From: Phragmites australis
Lineage: Eukaryota; Streptophyta; Magnoliopsida; Poales; Poaceae
Length of the DNA: 64,000 bases
Direction of reading: 5' to 3'
Assembly (NCBI RefSeq): GCF_958298935.1
Contig: NC_084921.1
Location: forward strand, 50,703,001 to 50,767,000
This document shows, piece by piece, positions 56,601 through 64,000 of this stretch (the stretch's first letter is position 1; every line of letters begins with the position of its first letter). The translations under genes and the position numbers were made by a program. The notes below the pieces were generated by a model. That model was given only the letters and a program-made list of their open reading frames with translations, ran no database searches and was not told where the DNA came from.

Positions 56601-59600
56601 TCTCCATGATTCCAATATTAAGACTTCTAGAGATCCTGCCGATGGAGAACTCGTTGACATCAAAGCCATTCAGTCATATTCATCACTGCCTGTTTTAGAT
56701 CCCTCGACAAATTCTATTAGGAACATATCATCATCAGATTGTCCCAAGTCAACCACCTGTGATGGTTTTGATGGCTCAACATTCACTGCTACTTCCAAAA
56801 AGGTTACGAGGAAAGAAGAGTGTGGAGAAGATTGTCAAGAAATTGTTAATGATGGAATGTGTACAGAGACCGGGCCTGCTTTAAATACTCAGAACATCTT
56901 AATTTCGATGTCTAGCCAACATATTAGGAATCAAGCAGTTTGTGAACAGAGCCATCTTTCCCGGATAACTTATTATGGGTATTTCGATACATCTCTTGGA
57001 CGATATTTGCAAGATACTTTACTTAATGAGGTCATACATCTTAATTATCTATTAATTTAACATATCCTTCATTTGCCTTGTGTTTCCAATATTAAGTACA
57101 TTGTTTGCAGAAACACAACTGCTTTTCATGTGGTGAGCCTCCAGAAGCTCACATGTACTCTTATACCCACCACAATGGTACTCTCACCGTTCTTGTGAAA
57201 AGACTTCCCTTGGAGTCAACACTTTCTGGTGGGGGTCAAGGAAGAATTTGGATGTGGACCAGATGCTTGAAATGCCATGCTAAGCCCACCCAGAGGGTTA
57301 TAATATCTTCCTCTGCACGTAATCTGTCGTTTGGGAAGTTCTTGGAACTCAGTTTCTCAACACATTCTGCTGCTAAGAAGCTATCAACATGTGGGCATTT
57401 GCTGCATAGAGACTGCCTACGTTTCTTTGGGTAATTATCTGCAAAACTCCTACATAAAAAAAGGAGGTTGAGAACCGAGTGATAGTTCGGTTGGTATAGT
57501 CTCTTGTCAAGGAGGCCACCCACCTGGGCTCAAACCCGGGCGCTCTCAAAGTGGGTACCTCCCTGAGATTTCTGGCTAGCATGTTCCTTGCCAGCCAGGG
57601 TTCGGTACCCCCTACCTGGCAATGCTAGGGGGACGTTGGGACGTTTCTCCCTGTGGTCAAATTTCTTTTCCTAAAAAAGGAGGTTCGTTTTCTGCATGAT
57701 TTCACTAAAATTCTCTCTATTTTTATGACCGCAGATTTGGATCCAAAGTTGCTATGTTCAGATACTCGTCAGTTGAAATATATTCTGCTTGTAAGCCTCC
57801 ATTGACTTTGGAGTTCAATAACCAAAACCGAAAGGATTGGCTTGATGTTGAAGTGAAGACTGTATGCTTCTATAATTTTTTGCTGCTGTTGCAGATTTCG
57901 TTTAGCTAATCACATACTTGCATGTTAACATAGTTCTATTCTTGAAGGTCCTTCTTCAATGGAAGCTCCTCTTCTCTGAAATCGAAAATGCAATTCAAGA
58001 CTTGAAATCAAGATGCTCTAGTCACGGCGTGGGGGAAAACACCAGCATTTCAGTATACGGGGGATTACTTTTGGAGGTGACTAGGATGCTTAGACAAGAA
58101 AAAAATGAAGTCGAGGTAAGCGTTATGCTTCTATTATATTTCCATCTATTTTTCCTGTTTTTCGTACACAAAAGGAATTATTATTTTTTTGTTTAACATA
58201 TCCTGCCTATAAAAGGTTTCTATGAATGAGTTTGGCCAAATCGTAAAGCCCGAGAGCTGTGCACATGAGATCCTTGGTTTGAACTGGCTGTACCAGCAGC
58301 TTCTTCTTGGGTTCTATATTTGGGATGTACGGTTGCATCATATTCTTCAGTACAGTAAAGTTAATGCTGCATCTTCAGACAATTCTGTCCACAAAAGCAC
58401 AGTGGAGAATGAGCTGATGAATTCCGAAGTTGCTGTCCGAGACACACCATCAATGAAGGAACTTGGAGTGGAAAGAGAGGAAGCAACTATAAATTCCTGT
58501 AATAGCTTTGATAATTCATGTGGTGGTGTAATTTCGGATAAGGCCCAGCTGACCGATAAATCAATAATCAAAGAACATGAATCTCCTGTCTACCCAGATC
58601 TTGTTGTAAGGATATCTCCTGCTTCTCCTGGTGAAGTTTCTGTACCATTTACCAATGATGAACAACCTGCAACATCCAGAGTAAATGAAATGTATCATAT
58701 TGTAATACCAAGTGATGACACTGGAAAATGGGTCTGGAATAGGTTTAGCCACTTGGAAATGGAATACAAGAAAGAACTTCAAGGTGGTTCATTGGATAAG
58801 TTTCATCTCATCAACAAATACAACCCAAGTTCTTCACCATTGACACACCCTAAACATCAAATGGGCCTGGGGCATTTTATAGTTGGTCCTGGCGGTAGCA
58901 TCTTGTCAATTGCCGAGGAAGAGATATCCAGCCTTATTGCTTATGCACTAACTATATCTGAACAACAAGGGTTTTATTCTGGAGCTACATTCGCAAAGGA
59001 TGAACTTGTAGATAGAAGAAAGACAGATAAATTGGCATCTAGCAACTTGGACAGAGATGCTTCTCTGCTGTCATCCATTCTGTCTCCAGATTACACTTTA
59101 GAAAAGAATCATAACTTATCAAGAAATGCATCGACATTATCATCTGAGGAGTCTACTTCTGGATTTTATGATTCATTTCTGTCAGCCTTAAAAGATCTGC
59201 ATCCCGAAATTTGTGCAAACAATGAAAAGATAGCTTTGAAGAGCAAATACACTGTTGTTTCTATATATGCAAAGCAATTCCGTGACCTTCGGAAGATATG
59301 TTGCCCATCAGAACTCGCATATATTTCATCCATAAGCCGTTGTAAAAGATGGAATGCACAAGGTGGAAAGAGTAAGGTTTTCTTTGCGAAAACAATGGAC
59401 GACAGATTTATCATAAAACAAATCAAGAAGACAGAGTTTGACTCATTCTTAAAGTTTGGTCTTGAGTACTTCAAGCATTTTGGTGTATCTCAGGTCTCAA
59501 GTAACCCTACATGCCTAGCAAAAATTATGGGAATATATCAGGTATGTAGTGAATCTTCCTGAAAGCTAGTGTGAACTGCTCCTAGCATCTAACGATCTAA

Positions 59601-60242
59601 TTCTTTCTGACAACTATTTTAGGTTAAGGAAATCAGGAACGGCAAGGAGACAAGGGTTAATTTCATGATTATGGAAAATCTTTTGTTTGGACATGATATA
59701 ATACGTAGATATGATCTGAAGGGTGCTCTTTTCTCACGATATGTTCCTGATTCAAAAAATCCTGAAAAGGTGCTTTTGGATCAAAATTTTATTGAAGATA
59801 TGCGTACCATGCCAATCTACATTGAAGGAAAAGCCAAAAACCTCATGGAACGTGCTATTTGGAATGACACATCTTTTCTAAGTGTATGTATGCCTATTGT
59901 CAGCAAATCATTTTCCTCAATATATGCGCTTTTTTCTATTGATTGGAGTATATGCTGATTTTGCTACCTCTGAAGCCTATAATTTGTATCTTATGCTTGC
60001 AGCGTATGACTGTCATGGATTACTCCTTGTTTGTTGGAGTGGACAAACAGAAGAAGGAGCTTGTATTTGGAATTATAGACTATTTGAGACAATATACCTG
60101 GGACAAACAACTGGAGTCTTGGGTGAAGACATCTCTTGTTGTTCCTAAGAATCTGTCTCCAACTGTGATTTCACCTAGGGAGTACAAAATACGATTCAGG
60201 GCATTCATGTCTCAGTACTTCCTATCAGTTTCAGATGCTTGA
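53679..60242 (+). CDS. FAB1C/D-type phosphatidylinositol-3-phosphate 5-kinase
   Basis: Eleven coding exons (53679-53919, 54025-55024, 55107-55251, 55354-55704, 56299-57030, 57111-57430, 57735-57861, 57948-58115, 58216-59541, 59623-59883, 60003-60242) join in phase to 1636 aa. Residues 1-30 are Cys-rich, but no FYVE domain follows. 81-410 is an acidic disordered region. About 400-650 is the Fab1 TCP-1/Cpn60-like domain (KHPKLLLLQGSLGHS, GVTVVSDMNIHRLERIARCT, FLFLEGFPKPLGCT). 824-972 is the conserved Cys-rich domain (CFSCGEPPEAHMYSY, STCGHLLHRDC). The C-terminal PIPK domain has G1411-GKSKVFF, ATP lysine K1429, MDYSLFVGVD (1562-1571), the metal-binding IID (1581-1583) and a specificity loop VVPKNLSPTVISPREY. 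The enzyme makes PI(3,5)P2 on endosome and vacuole membranes. Domain order points to the FYVE-less FAB1C/D class. Confidence 0.94.
57470..57672 (+). mobile_element. tRNA-derived SINE in FAB1 intron 6
   Basis: A perfect 13-bp target duplication AAAAAAGGAGGTT (57457-57469 and 57673-57685) flanks 203 bases. The unit starts GAGAACCGAGTGATAG, has an A-box TAGTTCGGTTGG (57483-57494) and a B-box GGCTCAAACCC (57527-57537) 32 bases later, and ends in a T-rich ATTTCTTTTCCT. These are the RNA polymerase III promoter parts and tail of a plant SINE. It lies in the sense orientation relative to the gene. Confidence 0.9.
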
Positions 60243-60247
60243 GTTTT

Positions 60248-60371
60248 GAGGCCTGATGTTGAGGGTGTGGATGTACGCCTAGACCACTCAGGTTCGAGTC
60301 CTATTTGACGCGAATTTAGGTGTTTATTTCTTCTTATTTATAATACCACCTAGTTCCTCCTAGGTTGGTCA
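60248..60371 (+). mobile_element. SINE-like unit just after the FAB1 stop codon
   Basis: A consensus B-box GGTTCGAGTCC lies at 60291-60301, followed by TTTGACGCGAATTTAGGTG and a T-run at 60374-60386. The size of about 124 bases and the tail fit a short plant SINE. AGTTTT at 60242-60247 and 60372-60377 may be a short target duplication. The unit would form the beginning of the FAB1 3'UTR. The A-box is unclear. Confidence 0.5.
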
Positions 60372-60386
60372 AGTTTTTTTTTTTTT

Positions 60387-61494
60387 AATTAGTTAATTTT
60401 TGTGGTTTGTGTGTGTCTATCCTTGTCCATTTTGCTTCTCAGCTGTTGTACATAGTAGCATTTAGGACACCAGGGAAGTGCAAATTTTAAGCATATGAAT
60501 GGTGATTGACACACACACACAACCAACTAGTGTTCTTTATTGATGAGTATTAGGGTGGAGATAGAGTGTTGTCGGGGTAGAGGAGCATTTAATTTGCTCT
60601 TGTTTGAGCGTTTTGGAATATACTGCTGAAAGTAAAAGCCATACTCTCAAACTTTGAAGCCTCAGCTTTGTGTTACTTAAGCAAATGAATGGTAATGTGT
60701 GTCAAAGAATTATCATTCGTTAATTGAGCATTTACGGTGGCATGACAGACATTATCATTGTCCTAATGGAACCTCATTCAGTCAAGAAATTTCTATTATA
60801 AGGTGACCTGTCCTGAAAAACCATGGTTATTAATTTTTAGGAAATTAATGGTGATTACTGATTGGAGTGCATGCAGTCTGACAACGGTACTTCGCTAATT
60901 CAGTTTGAAGAGAGACAAGGGAGCGGAAAGATGGACTATACATAAATTCATCGTGATTAGTTAAAATTAAACTATCTGAGATTTGCCACTCTCTGGTTCC
61001 GTTTTTCAGTTCTGTTCTGTCCAGCTGTAAAATGGGATTAAGGTAGACTGGACATGCCTTATCTTCAGCAACTATTGAAGAGCCAAATTTGGTCACATGT
61101 TTTTCTGGATCTACCATATGAACCAGTTGGCATGTATGGCAGGTTTTCAAGTCATTAAGTTTCTTAGTGGAAGTCCTTCATTAACATACAGGTTTTTACT
61201 TTATTTCTAATAATATGTGTAAACGCATATAATGCAATTTTTTCATTCAATGTTTACTTACAATTACTTATGTACACTCTTGTTCTACTACAGAAGTACA
61301 TATTAGCTTCCAAGCATCCTGAAGACCTGAAATATGCTTTCTGGCGTGTTGCACCGTTGTGCTCAATCATTACTATACTGTGTATGCTTCTGTTATCTCA
61401 CATTATTTGGTCATATTCATTTATCATTTTTATTTATTTATCTTGCTATTTATGTACATTTACCACTGTGCTTTTGCAATTCCATTTCCAAGAA
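60387..61494. other. FAB1 3' flank
   Basis: AT-rich with no confident gene. KYILASKHPEDLKYAFWRVAPL at 61291-61360 follows an AG acceptor-like site but has no partner exon; its meaning is unknown. Confidence 0.4.
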
Positions 61495-61636
61495 GGGAGT
61501 GTGTGGTCGTTGTTTTGGTTTTTTCTCCCCTCTTTTGAGAAGGGTGGGTCAGTGGATGCGTGTGTTTTGTGTTTGGCGAACCACTTTTAATCTACTTAAT
61601 ACAATGACTCGTAGTTCTTCTACATGTTCGAGAAAA
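61495..61636 (+). mobile_element. Short 3' LINE fragment
   Basis: GGGAGTGTGTGG through TCTACTTAATACAATGACTC and TTCTACATGTTCGAGAAAA is the usual 3' end of grass LINEs. The near-duplicate flanks CAATTCCATTTCCAAGAA (61477-61494) and CAATCCACTTCCAAGAA (61637-61653) look like an aged target duplication. Only about 140 bases were inserted. Confidence 0.6.
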
Positions 61637-61653
61637 CAATCCACTTCCAAGAA

Positions 61654-63430
61654 TCAATTCCACTGTGATTTATACTGCAAAGTAAAAGGAGAGACTGTAT
61701 AGCATTTCTCATGTTCCCTCTGCTACTAATTATGATCCTTTCAAACTAGATAATGTACAGTAATAATTTAAAACAAGAGATTCTATCTGGTCCTCTATCC
61801 TCTGCTTAGAGTTGGTGGTTGTTTTCTAGATAATGGACGGGTTTACATTATGCATAGATCTCGCCTAAATAAGATTAAATAAATATTCCTCACATTTTAG
61901 GTGTTTCATCAGTAAGAGAGCCAGTGGACGCGCCACTGATTTGCTTTGCATTTCCTTGAAATAGCTTCAGGCCTTAATTCAGCTTGTTTTGAATGCAGGC
62001 CTCCTGAGCAAGAGCGCATGGTGTAAGTTTCACTGGCTATTGGTCATCATGCGGAGTAAAAGGTATATTCCATCAGGCGCCTCACCTTGCCTTTAGCTTC
62101 TGTGGACGCGACTATGCGATCATCAGCGCATCCACCTCGGGTTCGTGGAATCTTTCTACAGGTTATACCGCACCTCTAGATATGCAGAGGCAACAGCCAA
62201 CAGGTGCCACAGCTATTAGAGAGGAAGTCGTGCCTACAGTGTGCAGCGCCCAGCCAATTGGATCCTAAAAAAATGGATTCATGGTTTTGGGCTGTCCGCT
62301 ATTAATTTGGGCATCGCTATTCTGCAATCTGCTACTCACAAATCCGATCCGGTCTTCTATGCACGATACTGAGTTACGGTTCAGCACTGGTATGCCCTAC
62401 TGGTATGAATATGCTGGACCCCCAGGCGGCAAGATACTTGCAGCAAAAGTCTACATAAGAACTCTTCTCATTTTCTGGTGTCGGCGTGAAATGAAACATC
62501 ATGCCATGGTCTGAAGTATCCGCGCCTTTGTGGAACAGATTCATTGAACCTGGCCGAGATTGTCTGGCCATGAGAATGGGATGGTTCAACGTATCTCTGT
62601 GACGTGCATGGTGAAGCTAGACTTCAGTTGGTTGCTTTCCCTGTTTCTTGGTTAAGGAATGCATCGATACTATTACTAGTCCTGCTACTGAAATCCACCT
62701 GCAGAAACAAATCATTTTGTTTTGAAACGTAAAGGCGCAGCCCGTGATGGAAAAAATGAAGAATCGAATGCCGTGTGCCTACTTCCGTAGTCCCATTCTA
62801 TTCCATGGTCGCCGGAAGTGGTACGCTAGCTTTGCGCTGAAACAGGAGTTGAGTAAACAGCAAGGGGATGCAAACAAAACAATATCTTTTTAGCCTCGTC
62901 ATATCAAGTACCCCGTTACAATTTGTTTGACGACATGGAAAGTGCACACATTGGGATAAGATTCAATGAATTTGCACACTCTGAATCTGGTTACATGCAA
63001 CAGGCAAGATAAAAAACCAAGCCTTCGAACTCAAAATAACTTTAAGATTATCCACCCAATTTAAAGCCGATAAGCACTCAACGTGCAAAGAACATGCACG
63101 TCGATGTCCAAGCCCAAGTTGATATAGTTATTGCATAGCTACATCAACGTAAGCACAAACGTTGCAACTCATTTCCATAATAAAAAAAAATGCGCGCTTT
63201 TTATGCTTTAAGCATCCCTGGTGTTCGAACCAAACGAGCAGAGTTCGATTGCCTGGCCGAACGTTCGAGCGCTCCCATACTAAATGAGTAGTTGTAGGGA
63301 TCGGTGACGTTTTAGAAGAGATAAATCTATATTATTTTTATTTAAATGTGCTCTCAGTTTGTCTAATGTGGCTACTCTACTATTCAAAATATTTGCAACA
63401 TACTTAGCAAGTTAAATTGCAAGTATGTAA
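61654..63430. other. Intergenic region
   Basis: Short frames only (up to 77 codons at 62281-62514). No family recognised. Confidence 0.4.
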
Positions 63431-64000
63431 ATATGAAAATGTAAATAAGTTAGAGATAGTAAACTCGGTACAAGAGATTTTTATCTTGTGATATCGATAA
63501 TATGAATGACACATCTAGTTCATGTTACAGCTCCACCAAGGATATGTTCCGGGTCGCTAAGACTATTCCGGTCATGGCTCTTGAGTCACTAAGCTACTGA
63601 GGCAAAGCCTTAAGCCGGATGAGCCACCAAGCTACTAAGATAAGATCTCACCACTAACCTCTCTTCTAGTTACCTATCGTCATCTTCACTTCAGAGCTTG
63701 AGCCATCAAGGTAAGGGTCCACACATCCCCATACAAACTTCTTGCCACCGCTCTACATCGAGTCGGAGGGTCAACAAGCATGAGCCACCAAGACTCACAG
63801 TGCTGGCAAGTCACTAAGACTTCAAGGTATCGATATACCAATGGGTACACTCTAGGATTACTCCTTAATCTACTTTAAGCACTTTGGTAACAACTCTCTA
63901 GATCTATTAGCACTAATCACTCTCTAATCTTGTGCTTAATTACCTTGGATAATCACTTTAAGCACTTTGGTGGCTTGTATGTTGGGTAGGGTTATTGTTC
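63431..64000. repeat. LTR-like repeat DNA running off the window
   Basis: Text such as GTACAAGAGATTTTTATCTTG, CTCCACCAAGGATATGTTCC, GAGCCACCAAGCTACTAAG and two copies of CTTTAAGCACTTTGGT resembles the LTR or leader of a grass gypsy element. The other end is outside the window, so no boundary can be given. Confidence 0.4.

Noticed and set aside
57526..57540. A tRNA gene at the B-box sequences (also 60291-60301)
   Set aside because: No cloverleaf, acceptor stem or anticodon arm; the A/B boxes belong to SINEs.

Overview
The window is nuclear DNA from a grass (Poaceae), probably panicoid. The evidence is GC-rich 5' exons beside AT-rich intergenic DNA, grass-type MITEs, CACTA, MULE and SINE elements, and Copia and Gypsy retrotransposons. 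Nothing bacterial, organellar or viral was seen apart from retroelements. The species cannot be named from sequence alone.

Five protein-coding genes can be assembled exon by exon. (1) An R2R3-MYB repressor of subgroup 4 (5659-6583, +, 2 exons, 266 aa). (2) A patellin-type SEC14/GOLD phospholipid-transfer protein (27151-29514, +, 4 exons, 578 aa). (3) A secreted strictosidine-synthase-like protein (34013-35038, +, 1 exon, 341 aa). (4) An organelle-type 5'-3' exonuclease/FEN protein (40800-39195, -, 5 exons, 358 aa). (5) A FAB1C/D-type phosphatidylinositol-3-phosphate 5-kinase without a FYVE domain (53679-60242, +, 11 coding exons, 1636 aa). Two of the five (patellin and FAB1) belong to phosphoinositide membrane biology, but they lie 24 kb apart and nothing shows that they are coupled.

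The rest is mostly transposable elements. 55-4935 is a very young, structurally complete Ty1/copia element on the minus strand, broken by one in-frame stop. 6.8-9.2 kb holds a MULE-like element that may carry captured DNA, and a non-autonomous CACTA element. 13.3-14.3 kb is a 5'-truncated LINE with a perfect 13-bp target duplication. 14.6-16.6 kb looks like a minus-strand LTR followed by a 130-bp TA microsatellite. 18.0-19.2 kb is an unclassified element or array built from an AAGTTGCTA-like motif. 21-26 kb has hAT-like, MITE and Stowaway-like elements. 30.7-31.3 and 41.2-42.1 kb are Tourist/PIF-Harbinger elements with TTA duplications. 42.1-47.0 kb is a decayed Ty3/gypsy element invaded by a 1.7-kb solo LTR full of CCGG palindromes. 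The window ends in LTR-like repeat DNA.

Transposons also touch gene structure. A MITE abuts or supplies the stop codon and 3' end of the exonuclease gene. A SINE sits in FAB1 intron 6, and a second SINE-like unit starts a few bases after the FAB1 stop codon. The young copia element lies about 0.7 kb upstream of the MYB start. No clearly new multi-gene system was found; the strongest leads are these TE-gene junctions, a possible alternative terminal exon of the exonuclease gene, the AAGTTGCTA array, and the palindrome-rich LTR promoters.
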